Source: a virus. Taken from it: a stretch of 27,620 nucleotides of DNA. The position numbers were made by a program, and so were the translations under genes. Under the pieces are notes generated by a model. That model made no database searches. It was not told the origin of the DNA and saw only the letters and a program-made list of their open reading frames with translations. Location of the stretch: positions 1 to 27,620 of IMG/VR virus record IMGVR_UViG_3300017741_000037. The stretch is one strand, 5' to 3'. Below are positions 1 to 5,440 of this stretch, piece by piece (positions within the stretch are counted from its first letter, which is position 1; the number at the start of each line of letters is the position of its first letter).

Positions 1-60
1 CAAATGTCTTTAGAGGAAGCAAAAGCAACCGTTCAAGAACTTGGAGAACGGTATATTTGA
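1..60 (+). CDS. 3' end of an unidentified CDS (partial)
   Basis: An open frame runs in from the left edge and stops at TGA 58-60, giving 19 residues that end QELGERYI. The piece is too short to identify. It lies 36 nt upstream of the UV-endonuclease gene on the same strand, so the two may be co-transcribed, although a promoter-like box lies between them. The coding character is inferred only from the open frame reaching the edge and from the orderly spacing to the next gene. Confidence 0.5.
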   Translation, partial: QMSLEEAKATVQELGERYI

Positions 61-69
61 TCGTATATT
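60..69 (+). promoter_or_regulatory. Candidate early/middle promoter box (ATCGTATATT)
   Basis: ATCGTATATT lies 27 nt upstream of the uvsE start. It matches, with one change, the TTCGTATATT boxes at 1031, 1885 and 26092. The seven bases GTATATT also occur just before it (51-57), inside a TATATTTG that fits the Bacteroidota -7 consensus TAnnTTTG. Function is inferred from recurrence upstream of genes only. Confidence 0.4.
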
Positions 70-96
70 TACGGAGTAATAAAAAATAAAGGTTAT

Positions 97-993
97 ATGA
101 ATTTAGGATATGCGTGTATAAACACGATTATGAGTGCAAACGGTATTATGACAAACCGTACAATGCGAAGAAAAACATTTGATCAAAAAGGATTAGATTA
201 TGTTTCAGATTTAGCATTATTAAATGTTAAAGATTTAAAAACTATTGTTGAATGGAATAATGAACATGGAATAAAATTATTCCGTTTGTCATCCCAAATA
301 TTTCCTTGGCAAGATGAATATGATTTTTCATCACTAAAAGATTATGATGAGATTTGTAAGTTGATGCTAGAAATAGGAGCAATTGCTACTAAATCAGATC
401 AACGACTTACTATGCACCCAGGTCCATATAATTGTCTTGCTTCACCAAATACAAAAGTAGTTGCAAAAACTATTCGAGAACTCGATTGTCATAGCGAACA
501 AATGAATATGCTTGGGTTTGAACCCTCAAATTACAATAAAATTAATATTCATGTTGGTGGTGCTTACGGCGATAAAAGCGCAACATTGGCGCGTTTCGTG
601 AAGAATTTTAGCTTATTGCGTGATGACACTAAAAAACGGTTAGTAATCGAAAATGATGATAGTCCAAACGAATATTCTGTTAAAGATTTATTTGATGGAA
701 TTTACCAAACAATAGGTATTCCAATTACATTTGATTATTTTCATCATAAATTTAATACTGGAGGGATGACTGAGGAGGAAGCATTAAAAATGGCTGCTAT
801 TACTTGGCCTGAAGGTATTGCTCAGTGTTGTCATTACTCTGAAAGTAGACAAAAGGAGAAATTAGATGAATCAATTCGTCCTCAAGCCCATTCAGATATT
901 ATCTATGAAAGAATTAATACATATGGTTTAGAACCAGATATTGTGATTGAAGCTAAATTGAAAGAGCAAGCAATATTTAAAAGAGTAATTTAA
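97..993 (+). CDS. uvsE: UV-damage endonuclease (UvsE/UVDE family)
   Basis: This 298-residue protein is close to the usual length of bacterial UvsE. These TIM-barrel, metal-dependent endonucleases nick DNA 5' of UV photoproducts and start an alternative excision repair. The N-terminus NLGYACIN matches the typical family start, which supports ATG 97. Visible family motifs are FRLSSQIFP (62-70), the MHPGPYN segment with H107, IHVGG with H152, VIENDD with E185, FDYFHH with D213, H216 and H217, CHYSES with H246, and PQAHSD with H265. Together these supply the expected His/Glu/Asp metal ligands. T4 itself uses the unrelated glycosylase DenV for UV damage, so this is a different solution to the same task. 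No Shine-Dalgarno is present; an A-rich run and a TATATT box lie upstream. Identification by motif is firm; activity is inferred. Confidence 0.92.
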   Translation: MNLGYACINTIMSANGIMTNRTMRRKTFDQKGLDYVSDLALLNVKDLKTIVEWNNEHGIKLFRLSSQIFPWQDEYDFSSLKDYDEICKLMLEIGAIATKSDQRLTMHPGPYNCLASPNTKVVAKTIRELDCHSEQMNMLGFEPSNYNKINIHVGGAYGDKSATLARFVKNFSLLRDDTKKRLVIENDDSPNEYSVKDLFDGIYQTIGIPITFDYFHHKFNTGGMTEEEALKMAAITWPEGIAQCCHYSESRQKEKLDESIRPQAHSDIIYERINTYGLEPDIVIEAKLKEQAIFKRVI

Positions 994-1030
994 AGACTTC
1001 CGCGCAAGGACTTGGCTCCCCGAGGGTTTG
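994..1030 (+). other. GC-rich intergenic island with a small hairpin
   Basis: The 37 nt between the uvsE stop and the next promoter-like box are clearly GC-rich against an AT-rich background. CTTGG (1011-1015) can pair with CCGAG (1020-1024) around a CTCC loop, followed by GGTTTGTT. This could be a weak terminator for uvsE. The stem is only five pairs with a poor T run, so I cannot assign a role. Confidence 0.3.
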
Positions 1031-1040
1031 TTCGTATATT
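1031..1040 (+). promoter_or_regulatory. Candidate early/middle promoter box (TTCGTATATT)
   Basis: TTCGTATATT is identical to the boxes at 1885-1894 and 26092-26101. It lies 23 nt upstream of ATG 1064, between the GC-rich island and the small-protein cluster. Recurrence upstream of genes is the only evidence. Confidence 0.45.
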
Positions 1041-1063
1041 CATGGTATAAAGGAATTAAGGTT

Positions 1064-1321
1064 ATGACAAAAAGAGAAATGCAAAGACTCCATAGAGAGC
1101 AATTTTTTACAACAGTATGTGAAAAATATCCAGGAACCACAATTGATAGTGATGGGTTTGGTAGATGGCAAATTTACATGGAAAATGGTTTTACTTTTGA
1201 TCTAAGTAATATTAGTTATGGTGGTCAAATTGATTGTTATGAGATTAGAGGATCCGAACAATATGAAGAAGGCCAAATACTAGAAAAAGAACTTCAATTA
1301 CTTTGGGATCAATTAAAATAA
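1064..1321 (+). CDS. Hypothetical small protein (85 aa)
   Basis: The product is 85 residues, starting MTKREMQRLHREQ. I chose ATG 1064 because the longer frame begins at a TTG (1028) that lies upstream of the TTCGTATATT box, while ATG 1064 follows an A-rich leader like its neighbours. A basic N-terminal helix is followed by a mixed, probably beta-rich middle (GRWQIYMENGFTFDLSNIS) and an acidic C-terminal helix (EEGQILEKELQLLWDQLK). I recognise no family. It is first in a run of small genes (1064-2090) probably transcribed together, of the sort phages express early to act on the host. Confidence 0.7.
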   Translation: MTKREMQRLHREQFFTTVCEKYPGTTIDSDGFGRWQIYMENGFTFDLSNISYGGQIDCYEIRGSEQYEEGQILEKELQLLWDQLK

Positions 1322-1326
1322 AAGTT

Positions 1327-1479
1327 ATGGACAAAAAAATGGAAAAATTCATCATCAATTATCTTCAGAAGAATTTAGATGAATCAGAAAAAATGTGGGA
1401 TGAAAAAGCACCACGAGCTCAAATTGTAGGATATCTACAAGGTTGTATTAAATCATTAATTAACACTTTAGAAGAATAA
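1327..1479 (+). CDS. Hypothetical small protein (50 aa), GY-Q helix type
   Basis: The product is 50 residues, from ATG 1327 to TAA 1477-1479. It is highly charged and predicted helical, ending in a segment VGYLQGCIKSLINTLEE. The stop overlaps the next start by one base (TAATG), so the pair is probably translationally coupled. The C-terminal segment resembles MRGYQQALEDMLED in the next protein, suggesting two small paralogues. No known family is recognised. The coding call rests on tight packing, the A-rich leader and the overlap. Confidence 0.62.
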   Translation: MDKKMEKFIINYLQKNLDESEKMWDEKAPRAQIVGYLQGCIKSLINTLEE

Positions 1480-1673
1480 TGACATTTAAAGAAACATTAT
1501 TAGCAACTATTGAAGATAATCGACTAGAAATGTTGATGCCTTCACGTGAATACAGTGAAAATGAAATGGTATACATGCGTGGTTACCAACAGGCATTAGA
1601 GGATATGTTAGAGGATTATGATGGCGAATTATACACTATTAATCATGGTAAACACACATTTTCATTAAATTAA
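1479..1673 (+). CDS. Hypothetical small protein (64 aa), GY-Q helix type
   Basis: The product is 64 residues and starts within the TAATG junction with the previous gene. It has an acidic helical body with the segment YMRGYQQALEDMLEDYD near residues 32-48, similar in pattern to the C-terminus of the preceding protein, then a short tail ending NHGKHTFSLN. No family is recognised. The one-base overlap and absence of a Shine-Dalgarno suggest translation by termination-reinitiation. Confidence 0.68.
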   Translation: MTFKETLLATIEDNRLEMLMPSREYSENEMVYMRGYQQALEDMLEDYDGELYTINHGKHTFSLN

Positions 1674-1679
1674 TATCAT

Positions 1680-1877
1680 ATGAATCCAGTAAAAAAGAAA
1701 TTTTTAGAAAAGTCAACAAGTGAAGAAATGCTTGAGATTGTTGAATGTATAACACGGGCTGAAAGTCATGGGTTATTAGTAGAAGTTGTATACACAGCAT
1801 TAAAAGAAATGAAAGAATATCCCAAGTCTTCCCCATTACTTGCTTTACAAATTGCATTAGAAGATTGGGATGTGTAG
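1680..1877 (+). CDS. Hypothetical small acidic helical protein (65 aa)
   Basis: The product is 65 residues, starting MNPVKKKFLEKSTSEEMLEI. The composition suggests an all-helical fold. The segment LLVEVVYTALKEMKEYPKSSPLLALQIALEDWDV has a helix-loop-helix look often seen in short phage proteins. It begins 6 nt after the previous stop. No family or function is recognised. Confidence 0.68.
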   Translation: MNPVKKKFLEKSTSEEMLEIVECITRAESHGLLVEVVYTALKEMKEYPKSSPLLALQIALEDWDV

Positions 1878-1884
1878 AAATAAT

Positions 1885-1894
1885 TTCGTATATT
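1885..1894 (+). promoter_or_regulatory. Candidate early/middle promoter box (TTCGTATATT)
   Basis: This is an exact copy of the box at 1031-1040, lying 16 nt upstream of ATG 1911. It could drive the small gene 1911-2090 and perhaps the RNA island that follows. Confidence 0.45.
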
Positions 1895-1910
1895 AATAAA
1901 AAATAAAGTT

Positions 1911-2090
1911 ATGGCAAATAGAGATTTAAAAATTGAATTAATTAATGAATTAGCATTTTTACTAGAACTGCAAAGTAAAGCTTGGGCTTATCATCCAAAT
2001 AACCCAAACGCTAAAAGTATTGTAGATGAGTATGCTCAACTTCAGATTGATATTGAAACAATCGAAGAACAAATCAAAAAAATCGATTAA
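1911..2090 (+). CDS. Hypothetical small coiled-coil protein (59 aa)
   Basis: The product is 59 residues, from MANRDLKIEL to IEEQIKKID. Two amphipathic helices with heptad-like spacing (residues 5-26 and 37-59) are separated by a short YHPNNPNAK loop, suggesting a helical hairpin. It follows an A-rich leader (aataaaaaataaagttATG) and a candidate promoter box. No family is recognised. It is the last protein gene before the RNA island. Confidence 0.65.
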   Translation: MANRDLKIELINELAFLLELQSKAWAYHPNNPNAKSIVDEYAQLQIDIETIEEQIKKID

Positions 2091-2102
2091 CTCTAAGTAA
2101 AT

Positions 2103-2199
2103 AGGGGGAGTAAAACGTAATATCCTAAGAACACAATCGACGGATTGCTTAGGTTGGGACTCTGATGCTGCAAGCGCGCTATAAGGAGTGAAGCCCCCT
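2103..2199 (+). ncRNA. Putative structured RNA upstream of the tRNAs
   Basis: This 97-nt non-coding segment folds by eye into a three-way junction. P1 pairs AGGGGG (2103-2108) with CCCCCT (2194-2199). P2 pairs CCTAAG (2124-2129) with CTTAGG (2148-2153) and continues, past an AACA bulge, as CAATC (2134-2138) with GATTG (2143-2147), capped by GACG. P3 pairs ACTC (2159-2162) with GAGT (2186-2189). It is much richer in G and C than its surroundings and has no meaningful reading frame. It ends 6 nt before tRNA-Leu, so it may be co-transcribed and cut free by tRNA processing. It lacks a T-loop sequence, so it is not an ordinary tRNA. I do not recognise an RNA class. It could be a phage sRNA, a degenerate tRNA-like element or a processing signal. 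Confidence 0.45.
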
Positions 2200-2205
2200 T
2201 AATTT

Positions 2206-2291
2206 GCTACTGTGGTGGAATAGGTAGACACGAGGGACTTAAAATCCCTTGAACAGTAATGTTCGTGCGAGTTCGATTCTCGCCAGTAGTA
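2206..2291 (+). tRNA. tRNA-Leu (anticodon UAA)
   Basis: The acceptor stem is GCTACTG (2206-2212) with CAGTAGT (2284-2290), which includes one G-U closing pair. The anticodon arm is AGGGA-CTTAAAA-TCCCT, with anticodon TAA. A long variable arm (GAAC...GTTC) marks a class II tRNA, as expected for leucine. The T-loop GTTCGATTC is present. The CCA end is not encoded (ACA follows). It reads UUA, a codon used very heavily in the surrounding phage genes. Confidence 0.95.
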
Positions 2292-2299
2292 CAACTTAC

Positions 2300-2373
2300 G
2301 GACTCGTAGCTCAATTGGATAGAGCATCGCCCTTCTAAGGCGACGGTTATAGGTTCGACTCCTATCGGGTTCA
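2300..2373 (+). tRNA. tRNA-Arg (anticodon UCU)
   Basis: The acceptor stem is GGACTCG (2300-2306) with CGGGTTC (2366-2372), including two G-U pairs. The D-arm is AGCTCAATTGGATAGAGC. The anticodon stem is TCGCC with GGCGA, and the loop CTTCTAA gives anticodon TCT. The T-loop GTTCGACTC is present and no CCA is encoded. It reads AGA, the arginine codon that dominates the structural genes here. It lies 8 nt after tRNA-Leu, so the two are one transcript. Confidence 0.95.
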
Positions 2374-2389
2374 CATTTATAAATTATTT

Positions 2390-2421
2390 AAAGGGAATAG
2401 CTTGGCTATTACCCTTTTTTT
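2390..2421 (+). terminator. Rho-independent terminator after the tRNA pair
   Basis: AAAGGG (2390-2395) and AATAGC (2396-2401) pair with GCTATT (2405-2410) and CCCTTT (2412-2417). This gives a 12-bp stem with one bulged A (2411) and a three-base TTG loop, running straight into a seven-T tract (2415-2421). It is a textbook intrinsic terminator and closes the RNA island. Confidence 0.9.
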
Positions 2422-2425
2422 ATCT

Positions 2426-2435
2426 ATATTTATCA
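2426..2435 (+). promoter_or_regulatory. Late-type box variant (ATATTTATCA)
   Basis: This sequence lies directly after the terminator and 24 nt before ATG 2460. It differs from the ATATTTATAA boxes upstream of the virion genes at one position. Its place right after a terminator fits a new promoter. Weak evidence on its own. Confidence 0.35.
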
Positions 2436-2459
2436 ACACATCATTAATTTTTATACAGT

Positions 2460-2633
2460 ATGGGACATTATGAAGATAGATTTTTTGAAATTTATGAAGA
2501 CATTAAGGTTAAAAACTTAAGGGAAGATTTTGATAAACAGCTTGTAAAAATGAGTAGACAAGAAAAACACAGATTTAAAAATCAAAAAGAAAGATGGGAA
2601 TATGCTCATGCCCGCGTTACAGGATCAATTTAA
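2460..2633 (+). CDS. Hypothetical small basic/acidic helical protein (57 aa)
   Basis: The product is 57 residues, MGHYEDRFFEIYEDI to YAHARVTGSI. It is very rich in charged residues, with a Lys/Arg-rich second half (MSRQEKHRFKNQKERWEYAHARV) that could contact nucleic acid. It is the first gene after the tRNA terminator and is followed after 3 nt by the 2637 gene. No family is recognised; the coding call rests on packing and composition. Confidence 0.65.
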   Translation: MGHYEDRFFEIYEDIKVKNLREDFDKQLVKMSRQEKHRFKNQKERWEYAHARVTGSI

Positions 2634-2636
2634 AAT

Positions 2637-3083
2637 ATGTATACTAAAAATAATAAAGTGAAATTAGATAATATTTTCGAATTATTTTCATCAAATGAAA
2701 ATGTAGATGGAGAAAATGATATAGTTCATATCGATTTCACCCAAACCCCAGTTTACTGGATTGGGATGTATAAAAAATTAGTATTAAATCATCTTAATTT
2801 TAATAAAAAAGTCGTACAATTTTTTAAAGAATCAAATCATGAACTTGATGTAGTAGACATGGAAAACGCGGGAGAATTTGTAGTTTACAATAGGGCATGG
2901 TATTATATTCAAAATGTAGATATCAACGTTGAAGAACACGTATTAGCCATAGAAAAATATCAAGATGAATATTTAGATACGGCTCTCAAATTAGGAATTA
3001 ATTTTTTTGAGGAGCAGGAGGAATACGAGAAGTGTGCTCTCCTTAAACGTATCTTAGACAAAATCCAGGAAATTTCAAAATAA
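2637..3083 (+). CDS. Hypothetical protein (148 aa) with UVR-like C-terminal helix
   Basis: The product is 148 residues. The N-terminal part (1-30) is Asn/Asp-rich and probably flexible. The middle contains aromatic residues (TPVYWIGMYKKLVLNHLNF; VYNRAWYYIQNVD). The C-terminus has a helix EEQEEYEKCALLKRILDKI (about 124-142) that resembles the UVR motif, a short helical hairpin of UvrB/UvrC and Clp-type partners that mediates protein contacts. That resemblance is by pattern only. Function unknown. Confidence 0.75.
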   Translation: MYTKNNKVKLDNIFELFSSNENVDGENDIVHIDFTQTPVYWIGMYKKLVLNHLNFNKKVVQFFKESNHELDVVDMENAGEFVVYNRAWYYIQNVDINVEEHVLAIEKYQDEYLDTALKLGINFFEEQEEYEKCALLKRILDKIQEISK

Positions 3084-3123
3084 AACTTGGTTACCCAAAA
3101 TATCTCTCGTAACTTCAGAATAC

Positions 3124-3198
3124 GGGTTTAGGAAAAAAGGGAATGGGGAAATAAGGAGATAAGGATAGGTTGGAAAGGTGGGAGTAAGGTGTTATATT
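3124..3198 (+). other. C-free, G-rich intergenic tract
   Basis: The 139-nt gap 3084-3222 holds no gene I accept. Within it, positions 3124-3198 contain no C on the + strand, and 3124-3190 carry 29 G in 67 bases by my count, in runs such as GGG, GGGG, AAGG and GGTGGG. This contrasts sharply with the AT-rich surroundings. The runs could form a two-layer G-quadruplex or a protein-binding purine tract. No role is shown. Confidence 0.5.
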
Positions 3199-3222
3199 CA
3201 TCACATAATAAAAATAAATAAT

Positions 3223-3411
3223 ATGAGAAATAAAGAACTAGTGGATAAAAGATTTATCCAAGTAGAAAGTAAAATTAAACAACTAAAATTCTTAGTTGGA
3301 GGTCAAGGTACTGCTAAAGAATTTCAAGATACCATCAAAGATTTAGAAACCGTAGTAGAAGATTTAAAATCTATAGTAGAAAGAGATTTAGATCCTCTAA
3401 GAAATGGGTAA
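3223..3411 (+). CDS. Hypothetical small coiled-coil protein (62 aa)
   Basis: The product is 62 residues, MRNKELVDKRFIQVESKIKQ to LDPLRNG. I chose ATG 3223 because it follows an A-rich leader (aaaaataaataatATG) like other genes here. The upstream GTG extension (3178) would translate the odd G-rich tract. The body is one long charged helix with heptad-like spacing interrupted by GGQGTA near residue 27, so an antiparallel helical hairpin is likely. Its 3' end overlaps the next small gene by 8 nt. No family is recognised. Confidence 0.65.
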   Translation: MRNKELVDKRFIQVESKIKQLKFLVGGQGTAKEFQDTIKDLETVVEDLKSIVERDLDPLRNG

Positions 3412-3502
3412 AATATCCAACATATTAAAAGGTTTATCATTTACACTAGTATTCCCACTATGTGTAATTTATATTTTAATCACAAGTTTATTAAATAAAT
3501 AA
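3404..3502 (+). CDS. Small single-pass membrane peptide (32 aa)
   Basis: The product is 32 residues starting MGKISNILKG, then a hydrophobic stretch (about residues 11-29, LSFTLVFPLCVIYILITSL) and a short NK end. This is a plain transmembrane helix with a basic N-terminus. The gene overlaps the preceding one by 8 nt in another frame and ends 5 nt before the HD-hydrolase start, a compact arrangement that supports it being real. It could be a small membrane effector of the sort phages make early; a holin role is not supported. Confidence 0.5.
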   Translation: MGKISNILKGLSFTLVFPLCVIYILITSLLNK

Positions 3503-3507
3503 AAGTT

Positions 3508-4293
3508 ATGAAATTAACAGCAGAACAAATCCAAATGAATTGGGTTGAATTTATGAGTAATATTGATACTTATATTTCATCCCCACGTAAAGAACAATTA
3601 AAAGCATTCTATGAGAAATTTGAAGATCGTATTTCTCTTATGCCTGCCTCACATAAAAAAGAATATCATTCTGCATTTCCTGGTGGTTATGTTGATCATG
3701 TTAATAGAGTAGTTAAAGCTGCTTTATCAATGTCTGCTGTTTGGGAGGGATTTGGTTGTGATATGACCACATTTACTACTGAAGAATTAGTATTTTCAGC
3801 TATTAATCATGATTTAGGTAAAATGGGTGATTCGGAACATGAATCTTATATACCCCAGACTGATAAATGGAGGAGAGATAAATTAGGTGAAGAATATATG
3901 CACAATAAAGCTATTGCATTTGCTGCTGTCCCAGATAGAGGATTATTTTTACTCCAGGAGCATGATGTTAAATATACATTTAATGAAATGATGGCTATTC
4001 AAACACATGATGGTTTATATGATCCAGCAAATGAAAAGTATCTAAAATCATTTATGCCAGAAACAAAACCAAGAACTTCACTACCATTTATACTACATCA
4101 GGCCGATATGATGGCAGCAAGAATTGAATTTGAAATTGAATGGTTACCTAAATTTAAGAATAACTTGGATGCTAGCAAGAGTAATTTTACATTAACAAAT
4201 GATAATAAAAAAACTCATGCTAATAAAGCAAAATCTAAAGCATTAGGTTCTATGAAAAGCGAGGGTTTAAAAAATTTATTAGATAATTTATAA
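3508..4293 (+). CDS. HD-domain metal-dependent phosphohydrolase
   Basis: The product is 261 residues. The HD-superfamily ligands appear in order: H64 in GGYVDHVNRV, the H101-D102 pair in INHDLGKMG, H167 in IQTHDGLY and D200 in LHQADMMAARIE. This pattern (H...HD...D) marks metal-dependent phosphohydrolases that act on nucleotides or other phosphates. The C-terminal 45 residues are Lys/Asn-rich and probably flexible. The substrate cannot be read from sequence. Possibilities include dNTP or nucleotide hydrolysis to adjust pools, or degradation of a signalling nucleotide. It overlaps the next gene by one base (TAATG) and lies two genes before the late sigma factor. Confidence 0.85.
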   Translation: MKLTAEQIQMNWVEFMSNIDTYISSPRKEQLKAFYEKFEDRISLMPASHKKEYHSAFPGGYVDHVNRVVKAALSMSAVWEGFGCDMTTFTTEELVFSAINHDLGKMGDSEHESYIPQTDKWRRDKLGEEYMHNKAIAFAAVPDRGLFLLQEHDVKYTFNEMMAIQTHDGLYDPANEKYLKSFMPETKPRTSLPFILHQADMMAARIEFEIEWLPKFKNNLDASKSNFTLTNDNKKTHANKAKSKALGSMKSEGLKNLLDNL

Positions 4294-4580
4294 TGGAAAC
4301 AACTACAATAATTATTATATCAATTTCAGTTTTAGCCGCTGTTTTATTATTTACAACTATTAATTTATTGCGTAAAAATGAAAGAGCAGAAGATATAGTA
4401 GTAGGTTATCTTATTTATTTAGATAAAATATCAAAGGTTATAGAAGCTTCAGATAAGAAATTAAAAAAGATCGATCACAAAGAATCATTTAAAAGTGATG
4501 ATGAAATTGGTTTTTTCTTTGAACAAGTAAAGAAAATTCAAGAAATTTTAAATGAATTTAAGTTGAAAAAACTCGATTAA
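4293..4580 (+). CDS. Membrane-anchored coiled-coil protein (95 aa)
   Basis: The product is 95 residues, starting at a TAATG junction with the HD-hydrolase gene. Residues 4-26 (TTIIIISISVLAAVLLFTTINLL) form one transmembrane helix, followed by a basic RKNER. The rest is a charged helix with coiled-coil spacing up to KLKKLD. An N-in or N-out single-pass anchor with a cytoplasmic or periplasmic coiled coil is expected. Function unknown. Coupling to the phosphohydrolase hints that they work together, but that is only inference. Confidence 0.75.
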   Translation: METTTIIIISISVLAAVLLFTTINLLRKNERAEDIVVGYLIYLDKISKVIEASDKKLKKIDHKESFKSDDEIGFFFEQVKKIQEILNEFKLKKLD

Positions 4581-4592
4581 ATTGAAAACATA

Positions 4593-5408
4593 ATGGATTC
4601 TATAATTAGAAAACACAAAAGCAAACCACAAAAAAGAAGATATTTTACAAAAGAAACAGAACAGGCGATTGTTAGGTACAATCGCTCTTCTGATCCCGAA
4701 GAAAGAAGTGAGATTTATCAAGAATGGATACATTGGCCATTTTATAAGTTAACAGAAAATATTATTCATACTTTTAAATTTTACCACACTGATGGGGTAG
4801 AAAATTTAGAAGATTTACAACATGAAATAATTACATTTCTGCTATCAAAAATCCATCTATTCAACCCAGAAAATGGAGCTAAGGCATATTCGTATTTTGG
4901 TACTATAGTTAAACGATGGTTAATTGTTTATAATCAAAAAAATTATAATAAAAAAATTACAAATATTAATGTAATGGATTTAAGTAGTTACTCTAACCTA
5001 GACTCAGGTAATCCATCATTTATAGCTTCATCCCGAATGGAAAAAGAATTAAATTCTATTATGAGAGATGATAATGAGAATTTTGATGGTGATGAGTTAA
5101 GTCTCCAAGGTTATACTTATAAAGATAAACTATCAGTATTTGTAGATAAGTACGTTGAGTATTGTACAGATAATATTTATGAAATTTTTCCAAAAGAATA
5201 CGATGCCTCTATTGCTGATGCCATATTAGAGTTATTTAGAAAAAGAGAAAATATAGATATTTTTAATAAAAAAGCACTTTACATTTTTATTAGAGAGCAA
5301 ATTGATGTAAAAACTCCAAAAATTACTAAAATTGCTAATGTTTTATACGCAATTTTTAAGGAAAAATATATGTTTTATTTGGAACATAATAGATTTCCAT
5401 ACAAATAA
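4593..5408 (+). CDS. 55: Late-transcription sigma factor, T4 gp55-like
   Basis: The product is 271 residues. Residues about 24-120 match the gp55-type sigma region 2 seen in T4-like phages: RYNRSSDPEERSEIYQEWIH, then FYKLTENIIHTFKF, LEDLQHEIITFLLSKIHLF and NGAKAYSYFGTIVKRWLIVYN. This domain redirects host RNA polymerase to late promoters. T4 gp55 is about 185 residues, so this one carries a C-terminal extension of roughly 130-150 residues. That extension includes a helical segment (KTPKITKIANVLYAIFKEKY, about 239-258) that could be a helix-turn-helix or clamp-binding element. It lies immediately upstream of the first ATATTTATAA box and the baseplate genes, the expected targets. Assignment of region 2 is confident; the function of the extension is unknown. 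Confidence 0.85.
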   Translation: MDSIIRKHKSKPQKRRYFTKETEQAIVRYNRSSDPEERSEIYQEWIHWPFYKLTENIIHTFKFYHTDGVENLEDLQHEIITFLLSKIHLFNPENGAKAYSYFGTIVKRWLIVYNQKNYNKKITNINVMDLSSYSNLDSGNPSFIASSRMEKELNSIMRDDNENFDGDELSLQGYTYKDKLSVFVDKYVEYCTDNIYEIFPKEYDASIADAILELFRKRENIDIFNKKALYIFIREQIDVKTPKITKIANVLYAIFKEKYMFYLEHNRFPYK

Positions 5409-5421
5409 GTTCCATTTAATG

Positions 5422-5431
5422 ATATTTATAA
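5422..5431 (+). promoter_or_regulatory. Candidate late promoter box (ATATTTATAA)
   Basis: An exact ATATTTATAA ends 9 nt before ATG 5441, the first gene of the baseplate cluster. Identical boxes precede genes 9760, 14396 and 22965. The T4 late consensus is TATAAATA; this box contains its reverse complement (TATTTATA), so it is AT-similar but not the same in this orientation. Confidence 0.55.
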
Positions 5432-5440
5432 TCAAAAATT

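Noticed and set aside
1028-1063. TTG-initiated N-terminal extension of the 85-aa protein
   Set aside because: The TTG lies at or before the TTCGTATATT box, so it would probably be outside the transcript; ATG 1064 fits better.
2163-2193. CTGATG followed by GAAG, reminiscent of a hammerhead ribozyme core
   Set aside because: The conserved CUGANGA and GAAA boxes are not met (C replaces A, G replaces A) and the stems do not fall in the required places.
2103-2199. Reading the structured segment as a third tRNA
   Set aside because: No T-loop GTTCRA sequence and no seven-base anticodon loop on a five-base stem; the outer stem is the only tRNA-like feature.
3178-3222. GTG-initiated N-terminal extension of the 62-aa protein
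   Set aside because: It would translate the G-rich intergenic tract; ATG 3223 has the A-rich leader typical of this genome.
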